A stretch of DNA of 64,000 nt from Chitinophaga sp. CB10 (GTDB lineage: Bacteria; Bacteroidota; Bacteroidia; Chitinophagales; Chitinophagaceae), in NCBI GenBank assembly GCA_001870995.2, contig MLAV02000001.1, positions 62,001-126,000 of the forward strand, read 5' to 3'. The first letter of the stretch is position 1. Each line of letters starts with the position of its first letter. The position numbers and the translations under genes are program-made. Shown piece after piece: positions 1 through 8,714 of this stretch. The notes beneath the pieces were generated by a model. The model saw nothing but the letters and a program-made list of their open reading frames with translations, did not search any database and was not told where the DNA came from.

Positions 1-504
1 AAGGTTCCGCACTGTTTTTTCTGAGATGCCTGTTAAATCAGCGATTTCGTTATTCCGGAGGCCTTTCAGGCTCAGTTGCATGATCTGCGGCATTTTACCC
101 GGCAGCAGCGCTATCTCCTGGTAAAGCCGGTGGTAAATATCAGTTCTGATAGTGGTAATATCTCCTGCCGTTGCCGCTGCTTCTTCCAGCCTGGCCAGCT
201 CCTGGTGCCGGCGCAGTAAGCGTTCTTCATTGCGGAGATGGTTAAGGCAGGCATTTCTGGCAATCGTATAAAGTAATCCCCGCAGGTTGGAATCCGGGGC
301 AATGGCGGTACGCCTGTCCCAGAGCTTTACAAATGTTTCGATGGTGATGTCCTCCGCAGCCTGCCTGTCCCCGAGATACTTCAGGGAAAAATTGATCACC
401 TCCGGGAAGTAGTAATTGTATATATCCTCAAAAGCGCGGCTATCGTTTGCAGAAAGCCGCTCCAATAAGCGCGTTTCAGTTGGTAGGTAGTCAGGCATCA
501 GCAT
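1..504 (-). CDS. RNA polymerase ECF sigma factor (partial, C-terminus off the window)
   Basis: The minus-strand frame is open from an ATG at 504 (a second in-frame ATG lies at 498) to the left edge, about 168 residues. The N-terminal half has the sigma region 2 pattern: an acidic start, then a stretch reading FEDIYNYYFPEVINF and the AAEDITIETFVKLW helix used for -10 recognition and core binding. The last visible part (LRNNEIADLTGISEKTVRNL) is the region 4 helix-turn-helix for -35 binding. This is the usual layout of the sigma-70 family ECF factors that drive FecR/SusC loci in Bacteroidota. The partner genes would lie to the left of the window, so the regulon is unknown. The family assignment is firm; the choice between the two start codons is not. 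Confidence 0.85.
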   Translation of the reverse strand, partial: MLMPDYLPTETRLLERLSANDSRAFEDIYNYYFPEVINFSLKYLGDRQAAEDITIETFVKLWDRRTAIAPDSNLRGLLYTIARNACLNHLRNEERLLRRHQELARLEEAAATAGDITTIRTDIYHRLYQEIALLPGKMPQIMQLSLKGLRNNEIADLTGISEKTVRNL

Positions 505-621
505 TCATCGGCTATCCTTACGCAAAATAAGAAAAGCAGCCGTACCCCGCAATTATTCTTTTCAGGACCAGGGAGGCGCTTTACCGCCCTGCGAAACGTT
601 ATTACCTGGAGATATTAGGTC

Positions 622-1041
622 CTAACTTTCAATTATCTCCTCGTCCGCCTCCTTATGCGTAGGCTGGTAATACAGGTAATAAAACGCCAGCACCAGCACG
701 CCCAGCGTAAACGGGATCATCGCCAGGTGCTTGCAGGTCACCGTGCCAAAAACAATCTTTTCATCGAAATGCAAAAACTCGCTGATCATCCAGTAGGAGT
801 TGGCCGTGATCCAGAGGGTGATGGCCAGGTTGTGCGTCAGCTCCGCCATATATTGGCGGGTGCGCCAGGCAATAACGATGGAGATGATTAAAGTAGGGAA
901 GATCATCGCGATCCCCAGCGGCTTCCAGACCATACACCAGCCGATATCTTTCAGCAGCCAGAAAACAATGTGCAGGTTCTCCATCTTCCGGTAGCGCAAC
1001 GGAATACTATACACCGGTGAGCCGGTATTCTCTTTACTCAT
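622..1041 (-). CDS. Small four-helix integral membrane protein of unknown function
   Basis: 139 residues with four hydrophobic segments at roughly 25-38, 42-60, 72-90 and 104-126, separated by short charged loops, and an acidic C-terminal tail (EADEE). There is no signal peptide and no catalytic motif I can recognise. The N-terminus is expected to be cytoplasmic. It stands alone: the sigma factor downstream starts more than 100 bases away, and the hydrolase upstream is divergent. The ATG at 1041 is the only good start before the hydrophobic part. I do not recognise the family beyond a conserved hypothetical membrane protein of Bacteroidota. Confidence 0.7.
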   Translation of the reverse strand: MSKENTGSPVYSIPLRYRKMENLHIVFWLLKDIGWCMVWKPLGIAMIFPTLIISIVIAWRTRQYMAELTHNLAITLWITANSYWMISEFLHFDEKIVFGTVTCKHLAMIPFTLGVLVLAFYYLYYQPTHKEADEEIIES

Positions 1042-1060
1042 GTTTGGTTGTATTGCATAT

Positions 1061-1089
1061 TTTGGGCTTAAAGATATTCTTTATCTTCG
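1061..1089 (+). promoter_or_regulatory. Putative Bacteroidota-type promoter of the alpha/beta hydrolase gene
   Basis: TTTG at 1061-1064 is followed after 17 bases by TATCTTCG at 1082-1089, close to the Bacteroidota consensus TTG-N17-23-TAnnTTTG with one change (C for T) in the -7 box. It lies 43 bases before the ATG at 1132. The same TATCTTCG box occurs upstream of genes at 2960 and 61889. Confidence 0.4.
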
Positions 1090-1131
1090 TTTTACGCCAG
1101 AAGTCTTATCTCTCAAAAGAAAAATCATCCT

Positions 1132-1962
1132 ATGACAGGCAATGCATTCTACTGGACAACCCGCCACACCCGCTTTCATGGTCTTGAATGGATCCCCGGG
1201 CAATACAGCCATGTAATGATCATCGTACATGGCATCGGCGAGCATATAGGCCGCTACGATGCCGTGGCTGCCTACTTTGCCGATAAGGGCTTTGCCGTAA
1301 CGGGGATCGATCATTACGGGCACGGCCGCAGTGATGGGGACCGTGGCGCCAGCAAAGGGTTGCAGTTTACGATGGACTACCTGGGCGATTACCTCCGGCA
1401 TGTGCAGGAGCAGTACGGCAAGCCGGTAGTGATGTATGGCCATAGCATGGGAGGCGGGATGCTCGCTGGCTTTTTACTGAGGAAGCAGCCGGCCATTGAA
1501 GCGGCCGTCCTCTCCGCGCCGGCGCTCATCGTGGCCAGGCGGCCGGGAGCGCTGCTCCGCGGATTCCTGCGGGTAGCTGCCGCCGTACTGCCCAACCTCC
1601 GCATCAGCCAGGGATTGGATATTACCAGGATCTCCCACGATACGCGGGAGGTGGAAAAGTTCAGAGCGGACCCGCTGCGGCACGGAAAAATGAGCCTGCG
1701 CCTGGCCAATGATATGATCCAAAACGGGCTGTGGTGCCTGCGGCATGCCAAACAGCTGCACGTGCCCGCCTTACTGATCCACGGCAACGCTGATGAGCTG
1801 ACCGCCGTGGAAGGCTCCCGCCTTTTCGCGGAAAGAGCCCCGCAAAACCTCCTTACCTATAAGGAATGGCCGGGCGACTACCATGAATTGCATAATGAAT
1901 TAAACAGCAAAGATGTTTTGTTCTATATCAATAAATGGCTTACCCACCACCTGGAACTATAA
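1132..1962 (+). CDS. Alpha/beta hydrolase, monoacylglycerol lipase / lysophospholipase type
   Basis: 276 residues with the full hydrolase pattern: the oxyanion-side HGIGEH motif at 33-38, the nucleophile elbow GHSMGG with Ser105, an acid Asp221 in HGNADELT and His251 in GDYHE. The HGxGEH plus GHSMGG pair is typical of the monoglyceride lipase/lysophospholipase group (serine aminopeptidase S33/hydrolase_4), which release fatty acids from monoacylglycerols or lysolipids. There is no signal peptide, so it is probably cytoplasmic. The gene is monocistronic, flanked by a divergent membrane-protein gene and ended by a strong hairpin at 1963-1989. The exact lipid substrate cannot be read from sequence. 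Confidence 0.85.
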   Translation: MTGNAFYWTTRHTRFHGLEWIPGQYSHVMIIVHGIGEHIGRYDAVAAYFADKGFAVTGIDHYGHGRSDGDRGASKGLQFTMDYLGDYLRHVQEQYGKPVVMYGHSMGGGMLAGFLLRKQPAIEAAVLSAPALIVARRPGALLRGFLRVAAAVLPNLRISQGLDITRISHDTREVEKFRADPLRHGKMSLRLANDMIQNGLWCLRHAKQLHVPALLIHGNADELTAVEGSRLFAERAPQNLLTYKEWPGDYHELHNELNSKDVLFYINKWLTHHLEL

Positions 1963-1989
1963 CGGGGACGGATCATTGGTCCGTCCCCG
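1963..1989. terminator. Bidirectional hairpin terminator between convergent genes
   Basis: Perfect 10-bp stem (CGGGGACGGA / TCCGTCCCCG) with a 7-base loop, starting right after the hydrolase stop codon. It lies between two convergent genes (stops at 1962 and 2148). The U-tract is poor, so termination strength is uncertain. Confidence 0.6.
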
Positions 1990-2147
1990 CCTTTACATCT
2001 CCCGAAGGGAAAAAAGAAAAAGAAAAATATCCGCAAGGGCCGCAGGCCCCCTTTGCTCACCTACTTAAAAACAAAAACAACCATCTTTGCCTCTTTGCCC
2101 CTTACGCCACTTTGCGAGCAACCCTCCGCACAAATCAGCTACCTCCA

Positions 2148-2864
2148 TCACGGATTCGTAGAAAACAGCGTCGCCGATTTCAGCAATACCCGTTTGTTCA
2201 GCTTCAACTGCGCCACCACCAGCTCCGCGAGATCCTCCGGTTGCATTACTTTTTCCGGATTGCCATCAGTCAGGTTCAGATCCTTCGCCATGTCCGTAGC
2301 AATGGTACTCGGCGTCAGCGCGCTCACGCGGATGTTATGCTTGCGCACTTCCAGCATCAGCGATTCCGTCATGCCCAGCAGGCCGAACTTGGAAGCGCTG
2401 TAGGCGCTGGTGGCAGGCGCGCCCTTTTGGCCTGCGGTGGAAGAGATGTTGATGATATCGCCGGTTTTGCGTTCGATCATGGATGGCAGCACGGCACGGG
2501 TAACATAATAAGCGCCCAGCAGGTTCACCTGTATGATCTCTTCCCATCTTTCCGGCGTGAGGTCCATAAAACCGCCGAAGGAAGAGATGCCGGCGTTATT
2601 GATGAGGATATCGATTTCGCCCAGCTCAGCGGTCAGGCTGGCTACGGCTGTATTTACTGCTGCAATTTTAGCAACGTCCCCGGTGGCAACCGCTGCTTTA
2701 ACGCCGTGTTGGCGCACTTCCGCTGCTACCGCTTCCAGCGGCCCGGCGGACCTTCCCATCAGCGCTATATCCACGCCTTCCGCCGCGAGGGCGATCGCAA
2801 TGGCGCGTCCGATTCCTTTACCGGCGCCGGTGATCAGGGCTTTCTTACCTTTTAATGATTCCAT
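2148..2864 (-). CDS. SDR-family NAD(P)-dependent oxidoreductase, FabG-like
   Basis: 238 residues from the ATG at 2864; a TTG three codons upstream is also in frame, but the ATG gives the normal SDR N-terminus. Classical SDR motifs are intact: cofactor loop TGAGKGIG at 12-19, NNAG at 89-92, and the catalytic Ser142, Tyr155 and Lys159 (YSASK). It therefore reduces a carbonyl or oxidises an alcohol with NAD(P)(H) in the cytoplasm. Resemblance is to 3-oxoacyl-ACP reductase-like SDRs, but no acyl-carrier or fatty acid genes adjoin it, so a housekeeping FabG role is not implied. A GGAG sits only three bases before the ATG, too close for a good ribosome site. Convergent to the hydrolase at 1132. Confidence 0.88.
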   Translation of the reverse strand: MESLKGKKALITGAGKGIGRAIAIALAAEGVDIALMGRSAGPLEAVAAEVRQHGVKAAVATGDVAKIAAVNTAVASLTAELGEIDILINNAGISSFGGFMDLTPERWEEIIQVNLLGAYYVTRAVLPSMIERKTGDIINISSTAGQKGAPATSAYSASKFGLLGMTESLMLEVRKHNIRVSALTPSTIATDMAKDLNLTDGNPEKVMQPEDLAELVVAQLKLNKRVLLKSATLFSTNP

Positions 2865-2959
2865 ATGCTCCAATTTATTTTTACACTTGTTTCAGATTCA
2901 TGCTTACCGGTTTGCAATTTACAGATTATCTTCGTTGCTCAGCATTAAATCACTGTATC

Positions 2960-3829
2960 ATGATTCGGCTTTCCAATGAAAAACTAACGGTTACTATCGC
3001 AGAAAAAGGCGCGGAAATTCAGAGTATTCTCCGCAATGATACCAACCTCGAATACATGTGGAGCGGTAACCCGGAATTCTGGGGAAAGAAAAGCCCTGTG
3101 CTGTTTCCCATCGTTGGCGGACTCCTCGGCAATAAATACACCTATAATGGCAACGAATACACGCTGGGCAGGCATGGGTTCGCAAGGGATATGAACTTTG
3201 TTGTCACAGAGCAGGGCCCGGACAGCGCGCTCTTTTCCCTGATAGATAATGAAGAGACGCTGAAGGTGTACCCGTTTCATTTTATCTTCAGCATCCGTTA
3301 CGTGCTGGAAGAAAATACGCTTTCCGTTACCTACCACGTTAAGAATACGGGAGAGGATATGATGTACTTCTCCGTTGGCGCCCACCCGGCTTTCCGCGTG
3401 CCGCTGGCAGAAGGTTCCGAGTTCACGGATTACTACCTGGAATTCAATCAGCCGGAAACCGCCGGCAGATGGACGCTTTCACCCGGCGGGCAGATTGAAA
3501 GCATCGCCCTGCCATACCTCTCCAATACGCAAAGACTGCCGCTGAACAAGCCCATGTTCTATGAAGATGCACTGGTGTTCAAACACCTGGCGTCCAATAA
3601 AATTGCTATTAAAAGCGACCTGACTGTGTATGGCCTCACCGTGCAGTTCGACGGGTTCCCGTACATGGGCATCTGGTCAGCCAGGGATGCGGACTTTGTC
3701 TGTATAGAGCCATGGTGCGGTATTGCGGACAGTGTGAATACCTCCGGGCAGTTGTCGGAGAAGGAGGGGATAAATGCATTGCACCCGGGGCAGTTGTTTG
3801 ACAGGACGTGGTCGGTGACGCTGTATTAG
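2960..3829 (+). CDS. Aldose 1-epimerase family protein (LacX/YeaD-like)
   Basis: 289 residues from the ATG at 2960. An open frame runs further upstream to 2855, but it enters the SDR promoter region and lacks family similarity. The protein shows the galactose-mutarotase fold signatures of the LacX branch: the LFPIVGGLLGN segment, HGFARD near residue 73, and SVGAHPAF near residue 140 with the conserved His. Family members interconvert anomers of sugars or phosphosugars in the cytoplasm. It is a single gene, divergent from the SDR, with a -7-like TATCTTCG at 2927-2934, and is ended by the hairpin at 3902-3933. The substrate is not predictable from sequence. Confidence 0.85.
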   Translation: MIRLSNEKLTVTIAEKGAEIQSILRNDTNLEYMWSGNPEFWGKKSPVLFPIVGGLLGNKYTYNGNEYTLGRHGFARDMNFVVTEQGPDSALFSLIDNEETLKVYPFHFIFSIRYVLEENTLSVTYHVKNTGEDMMYFSVGAHPAFRVPLAEGSEFTDYYLEFNQPETAGRWTLSPGGQIESIALPYLSNTQRLPLNKPMFYEDALVFKHLASNKIAIKSDLTVYGLTVQFDGFPYMGIWSARDADFVCIEPWCGIADSVNTSGQLSEKEGINALHPGQLFDRTWSVTLY

Positions 3830-3901
3830 CCACGCTTGTATCAGTGCGGGGAGAGGGCGTTTCACCCCTTGTACCCCCATGCATAACAGCACGCCATAAA
3901 A

Positions 3902-3933
3902 AAAGAGGACACTTCTTCCGAAGCGTCCTCTTT
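3902..3933. terminator. Bidirectional terminator hairpin
   Basis: AAAGAGGAC / GTCCTCTTT outer stem with an inner CTTC/GAAG stem and a TTCC loop (one A-C mismatch between them). It is flanked by an A-run on the left and a T-rich stretch on the right, so it can end transcription from both the epimerase (plus) and the barrel gene (minus). Confidence 0.75.
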
Positions 3934-3951
3934 CTATTTTTAACAGTATTC

Positions 3952-4470
3952 TTAGAAGTTATATCCCGCCTTCAAGCCCCAAAAACCACGGGTGCCATCC
4001 TTAAACCACGCCTCATACTTACCTTCCACATCCAGGCCCAGTAAGCGGATGCCAATGCCTGGGGCCACCAGGCCGCCCACGCCGTTGTAATCCTTACCTG
4101 CATATTGTACTGTACCGCCTTCTACTTTCGCATACAGCAGGGAGAAGATTTTATATCTCAGTCCAAGACGGATAGGAATCGCTTTTACATCCGCCCAGTC
4201 CTGGCTGTTGCCATTGGTATCCGTATAGGATTTACCGCCGAAGTACATGTAACTCACAGAACCCACAGCAGTTAAACCAGCCACCAGTTTAATATCGGCG
4301 CCGATGCCTATGCCATAACCCGTTTTATTTGTTTCACTGAAATCTCCGGTGGGGAAACCGGCTTCTACAAACGGACCAATGCTAAATCTTTTTAATTGTG
4401 CCTGCGATGATTGTGCAGTGGCGCAGATCAGTAACAGGAAGGCAGCAACTGCCTGGAAGATTTTTTTCAT
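3952..4470 (-). CDS. Small outer membrane beta-barrel protein
   Basis: 172 residues: a clear signal peptide (MKKIFQAVAAFLLLICATAQ, cleavage near SQAQ) followed by alternating aromatic/hydrophobic strands and glycine turns, ending in a C-terminal aromatic (KAGYNF) as in outer membrane barrels. The size fits an 8-stranded OmpX/OmpW-like porin-family barrel. It lies 75 bases downstream of the RND pump gene in the same direction, so co-transcription with the efflux operon is possible but not shown. There is no catalytic motif. The fold call is good; any transport or adhesion role is unknown. Confidence 0.75.
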   Translation of the reverse strand: MKKIFQAVAAFLLLICATAQSSQAQLKRFSIGPFVEAGFPTGDFSETNKTGYGIGIGADIKLVAGLTAVGSVSYMYFGGKSYTDTNGNSQDWADVKAIPIRLGLRYKIFSLLYAKVEGGTVQYAGKDYNGVGGLVAPGIGIRLLGLDVEGKYEAWFKDGTRGFWGLKAGYNF

Positions 4471-4545
4471 AAGATCTAATTTTCAAGGATTTGGTTTGTG
4501 CCAATTATGTGTAAATGTACATATTCCCTGATAATTTCCAACTAT

Positions 4546-7500
4546 TTACGCTTCTGCCAATTCCATCATTTCCGTTGCTACGGTTTGTTTGCCTGCCGCT
4601 GCCTCCACTTCAATTTTAGGCGGAATCAGCTTGTACACCACCGGTGTTACAATGCGGGACAGCAGCGTGGAACTGATCAAACCACCTATCAGCACGATGG
4701 CCAGCGGCGCAATCAGCGGATTGGTACTGATGGCGATCGGAATCAGTCCGCCGATGGCCGTTAACGAAGTGAGTACGATCGGGAGAAACCGCACTTCCCC
4801 CGCCTCGCGTATCGCGGATTCAAGGCTATGCCCCTGCCGGCGCAGCTGGTTGGTAAAGTCCACCAGCAGGATCGTGTTCTTCACTTCAATACCCGCCAGC
4901 GCTATCAACCCGATGATGGCAACGAACGACAGGGAATTACCGGTAATCCACAGCCCCAGCGCCGCGCCCACAATGCCCAGCGGTATTACGGACAATACAA
5001 TCAGCGTACTCTTAAACGTTTTGAACTCCAGGATCAGCACCGCCACAAACATGAATACCGTTACAATGATGATGGTCATAAACCCGCCGAAAGAATCCTT
5101 CCGGCTTTCCACTTCCCCGCCCATCTCGTAGCTGTAACCTGCCGGCAACTGCAGCTTGTCCATCTGCCCGATGACATCGTTGATCACCTTATCCGCCAGC
5201 ATGCCTTTCTTTACAAAGGCCGTAATCGCTATCATCCGGTTCTTCTCATGGTGGCGGATCACCAGGGGAGAGGTCTCCATTTCCAGCGTTGCTACCTGCG
5301 ACAACGGGATGGCTACGCCCTGGTTATTGTTCACAAACAGGTCCCGGAAGACATCCAGTGTAGGCTTGCCCGTTTTCTCCCTCGTCAGCAGGATGTCGTA
5401 GTCGTTATCATTCTTATCATTGTAGCGGCCCAGGTTGATGCCGGCCACGGCCAGGCGCACCGTCCTGTCAATGCTGGCCGTCGGGATGCCCAGCTGCTGC
5501 GCTTTTTCGCGGTTGATCCTCACCCGGATATCGGTCTTCAGGTGGGAAACCTGGTTGTTGATATAGATGGCGCCCTTAGTTTTTTCCAGCATCTTTTCCA
5601 CCTTGTCCGCCAGTACGCGGAGCGTATCCAGGTTGTCCCCAAACACGCGCACTTCTACCGGCGCGGCCATGGGCGGCCCCTGTTCAAAGTTTTTCACCTC
5701 GATCTTAGCGCCGGGGTAAGGCGTCCATTGTTTGCGGAGCTTTTCGATCAGGTCCAGCTTCGCGGCAGGACTCGTATGCGGGTCCAGCTGCACGAACAGC
5801 TGCGCATAATCGCTCCGCTCATTTTCCGGCACCTCGTTGTAATAAATCCTCGGGTTGCCTTTGCCGATATTGCTGGCTACATATTTCACCGCGCTTTCCT
5901 TACGCAGCACCGCTTCCAGGTTACGGGCAATGCTGTCCGTATATTCCAGGCTGCTCTGCGGCGGCGCCATCACGTTCACCAGGAACTGCGGCTTTTCCGA
6001 AGAAGGGAAGAGGCTGAAGCCCACCACCTGCAAAATACCAATGGAGCCGGCAAAGATCACCAGGGATACGATCACCGTCAGCACCGGGCGATGCAGGGCC
6101 TTATCCAGCAGGCGCGCATAACTGCCATGGATCATTCTTTTGAGCGCGCGCATGAAAATATTTCCTTCCGGGTTGGCATGCTGTTTCAGCAAACGGCTGG
6201 CCAGGAAAGGGATGATCGTCAGCGATACCGCCATGGAAGCCAGCACGCTGAAGATCACGGCCAGCGGCAATCCGCGGATGAAATCTCCTGCGCCTTCCGG
6301 CATGAATACGATCGGCATAAAGGCAATGATGAGGGTAGCGGTACAACCTACCACCGCGAGGCCTATCTGGGAAGTGGCTTTCAGCGTGGCTTCCATGCGG
6401 CTGTGCCCTTCCAGCATCCAGCGTTCAATGTTTTCAATCACCACGATGCTGTCGTCCACGAGGAGGCCGAGCGCTACTACCAGCCCTACAATGCTAAGCT
6501 GGTTCAGGTTATAGCCGAAGAGCTGCAGCAATACAATCCCGATACTGAGCGACAATGGAATGGAGATCATCACGATGATGGCCGGGCGTTGACCCAACGG
6601 CAACAGGGTGATGGCCACCAGGAGGATGGCAATGAGGAAGTCCTTCCCAAGCCCCGCCAGGCGGGAGTTAACAGCATCCGCCTGGTTAAAGTACGTTACC
6701 AGGTCAATATTTGCCGGCAGCGTTTTCTTAAATGCCGCAATCACTGGTTCATATTCCAGTTTCGTTTTACTGATGTTTTCCCCGGTTTTTTGCGCAGCGG
6801 AAACCACCACGCTGCGATGGCCGTTCAGCCGTACGAAATATTTCTCATCGTCAAATCCGTAGTACACGCGGGCAATGTCCTTCAGGAAAATATTCTTGCC
6901 GTTGGCGGCGGCTACGATGGTGCTTTCAATTTCTTTCAGGTCGTTGTAATTGCCGCTGGTTTTGATATTGAAGCTCTTTTCCCCTGCGTCGATACTGCCG
7001 CCGGGGATGTTGGCCATTTCGCTCTCCAGCGCGCCCATCACGGCATCCACGGGGATGTGCAGCTGCGCCATTTTATCCAGCTGCAATTCCACCCGCACCT
7101 GCTGATCAGGCAAGCCATGAATTTTTACATTCTTGAGCGCCGGTACTTTTTCCAGGTTTTCCTGGAGCTTGTCCGCATAAAAGCGCAGCTGATCGCGGGA
7201 GGCGTTTTCTGAAATCAGCGCCGTTTGCAGGATGTTTACATCCGACGGCTCCTGCTTCTTCACCTCTATACTAAAAATATCCGACGGCAGCTGGCTCCGC
7301 ATGGTGTTTACTTCCCGCACCAGTTCCTGGTATTTCTGCTCTACGTCGGAGTTGTATTTGTAATCCACCTGGAGGATGGCCACGCCATCGTTGATGGTAG
7401 TACGAAGGCGTTTGATGTTTTCCAGGCTGTAGATATTTTTTTCCAGCGGGTCCACCACCAGGTCCTCCATATCCTTGGGGCTGGCGCCGGGGTAGATCAC

Positions 7501-7644
7501 GACGACGGAGAACTGCGGGGATTTCATCTCCGGGTCCTCGGAGCGCGACATATTCATGATGGTACTGATGCCCAGCACGATGATCATGATGAATATCACC
7601 AGCGTAAACTGGTAATTTTTTACAGCGTATTGAGAGATTTTCAT
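4546..7644 (-). CDS. RND-family efflux permease (inner membrane, HAE/AcrB type)
   Basis: 1032 residues, the normal length for an RND pump. There is an N-terminal transmembrane helix (residues about 11-29), a large periplasmic loop, a cluster of six helices (about 330-540), a second periplasmic loop and a second six-helix cluster (about 840-1010). The proton-relay motif GLLVDDSIVVIEN lies near residue 395 with adjacent Asp residues in TM4, as in HAE-type drug/proton antiporters; the heavy-metal-type signature is not evident. It forms a tripartite pump with the adaptor (9-base gap) and TolC protein encoded just upstream. Expected control is by the TetR protein at 10299 through the operators upstream of the tolC gene. 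The transported compound is unknown. Confidence 0.93.
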   Translation of the reverse strand: MKISQYAVKNYQFTLVIFIMIIVLGISTIMNMSRSEDPEMKSPQFSVVVIYPGASPKDMEDLVVDPLEKNIYSLENIKRLRTTINDGVAILQVDYKYNSDVEQKYQELVREVNTMRSQLPSDIFSIEVKKQEPSDVNILQTALISENASRDQLRFYADKLQENLEKVPALKNVKIHGLPDQQVRVELQLDKMAQLHIPVDAVMGALESEMANIPGGSIDAGEKSFNIKTSGNYNDLKEIESTIVAAANGKNIFLKDIARVYYGFDDEKYFVRLNGHRSVVVSAAQKTGENISKTKLEYEPVIAAFKKTLPANIDLVTYFNQADAVNSRLAGLGKDFLIAILLVAITLLPLGQRPAIIVMISIPLSLSIGIVLLQLFGYNLNQLSIVGLVVALGLLVDDSIVVIENIERWMLEGHSRMEATLKATSQIGLAVVGCTATLIIAFMPIVFMPEGAGDFIRGLPLAVIFSVLASMAVSLTIIPFLASRLLKQHANPEGNIFMRALKRMIHGSYARLLDKALHRPVLTVIVSLVIFAGSIGILQVVGFSLFPSSEKPQFLVNVMAPPQSSLEYTDSIARNLEAVLRKESAVKYVASNIGKGNPRIYYNEVPENERSDYAQLFVQLDPHTSPAAKLDLIEKLRKQWTPYPGAKIEVKNFEQGPPMAAPVEVRVFGDNLDTLRVLADKVEKMLEKTKGAIYINNQVSHLKTDIRVRINREKAQQLGIPTASIDRTVRLAVAGINLGRYNDKNDNDYDILLTREKTGKPTLDVFRDLFVNNNQGVAIPLSQVATLEMETSPLVIRHHEKNRMIAITAFVKKGMLADKVINDVIGQMDKLQLPAGYSYEMGGEVESRKDSFGGFMTIIIVTVFMFVAVLILEFKTFKSTLIVLSVIPLGIVGAALGLWITGNSLSFVAIIGLIALAGIEVKNTILLVDFTNQLRRQGHSLESAIREAGEVRFLPIVLTSLTAIGGLIPIAISTNPLIAPLAIVLIGGLISSTLLSRIVTPVVYKLIPPKIEVEAAAGKQTVATEMMELAEA

Positions 7645-7653
7645 GAGAGCGGA

Positions 7654-8700
7654 TTATTGGATGATGCGAATGGGAGATTGGTCTTTAAGGTACGCGCTGC
7701 CGGAGATGATCAGTTTGGCCGCGGTTTCAATACCGCCGCTAATCAGCACCTGGTCTTTTTCCATACCGGCAATGGTAACCGGCACTTTGCGGGCAGTCTT
7801 GTTATCGTTGGTGACGAATACAAAACCGCTGCTGCCGTTGCCATCCAGCAGGGCGGCATATGGGATCCGCCAGAAGCCGGAGGTATCGGCGGCAGCCGTT
7901 TGTATGGTACATCTGCCAAACATGCCGGCGGCAATGGCGGCGGGTTTGGCGCCGTCCAGCTGTACATCGATGGTGAAGGTGCCGCTCTGCGGATCTATCC
8001 CTTCTGATTTACGTATAACCGTAGCCGGTAGTGCGGCGCCTTTGGCGGATTCGGTTTCAATGGAGGCTTTATCGCCTTTTTTCACGCTGGCCCATTCGCC
8101 ATCGCTAACGCCTATACGAAGTATCCAGTGCGCGTTTTGAGCGCCGTTGATCTGGAATACGGGCGTACCCGGACTAATCACCTGCCCCGTGTTGGCCAGT
8201 TTATGCAGCACATAACCGTCTTGCGTGGCGTGTATGGCGGAGTAGGAGCGGTTGAAGTTGGCGGCGGTCAGTTGCTGCTGCGCCAGGTCCAGCGCGGTTT
8301 TGCTGTTTTGCAGCTGTTCCAGCGTAGCTACGCTGTCTTTATAGAGGTTGTTGGTACGCTGGTAATCCCGTTGCGCTTTTTCAAAGGCCAGCGTAGCCTG
8401 CTGTACCTGCGCGTTCACTTCCGTGAGGTTGAGCGTGGCCAGCAGCTGCCCGCGGCGCACGGGGTCGCCCTCTTTCACTAAAATACTATTGATGATGCCA
8501 CCGGTTTTAAACGAGAGGTACACTTCATCATCCGTCGTGAACTGCCCGGAGGCGTGAATGGTTTGCGCGCCGCCATGCTGTTGCAGGGCCATCGTTTTCA
8601 CGGGAATGATAACAGTACTGTCCTGCTGAACGGCGGTTTGTTTGCTGCCGCAGGCGGCCAGCAGTGCGGATATTGCTATAGCGATGGGAAATTGTTTCAT
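7654..8700 (-). CDS. RND efflux periplasmic adaptor (membrane fusion lipoprotein)
   Basis: 348 residues with a lipobox (LLAACGSK, Cys17), so it is probably a lipid-anchored periplasmic protein. The order is typical for HlyD/AcrA adaptors: an N-terminal beta strand region, a biotinyl-lipoyl half (FKTGGIINSILVKEGDPVRRGQ), an alpha-helical hairpin (about residues 95-150), the second lipoyl half (DGYVLHKLANTGQVISPG), then the beta-barrel and membrane-proximal domains. It bridges the TolC-like channel and the RND pump. Neighbouring gaps are 9 and 14 bases, so the three genes form one operon in the order tolC, adaptor, pump. Confidence 0.93.
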   Translation of the reverse strand: MKQFPIAIAISALLAACGSKQTAVQQDSTVIIPVKTMALQQHGGAQTIHASGQFTTDDEVYLSFKTGGIINSILVKEGDPVRRGQLLATLNLTEVNAQVQQATLAFEKAQRDYQRTNNLYKDSVATLEQLQNSKTALDLAQQQLTAANFNRSYSAIHATQDGYVLHKLANTGQVISPGTPVFQINGAQNAHWILRIGVSDGEWASVKKGDKASIETESAKGAALPATVIRKSEGIDPQSGTFTIDVQLDGAKPAAIAAGMFGRCTIQTAAADTSGFWRIPYAALLDGNGSSGFVFVTNDNKTARKVPVTIAGMEKDQVLISGGIETAAKLIISGSAYLKDQSPIRIIQ

Positions 8701-8714
8701 GGGAGTGTGATTTA

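Noticed and set aside
4828..7212. Open frame of about 794 codons on the plus strand, antisense to the RND pump
   Set aside because: It has the His/Gln/Arg-rich composition typical of antisense frames in GC-rich genes, no domain pattern and no start context, and it lies wholly within a well-supported gene.
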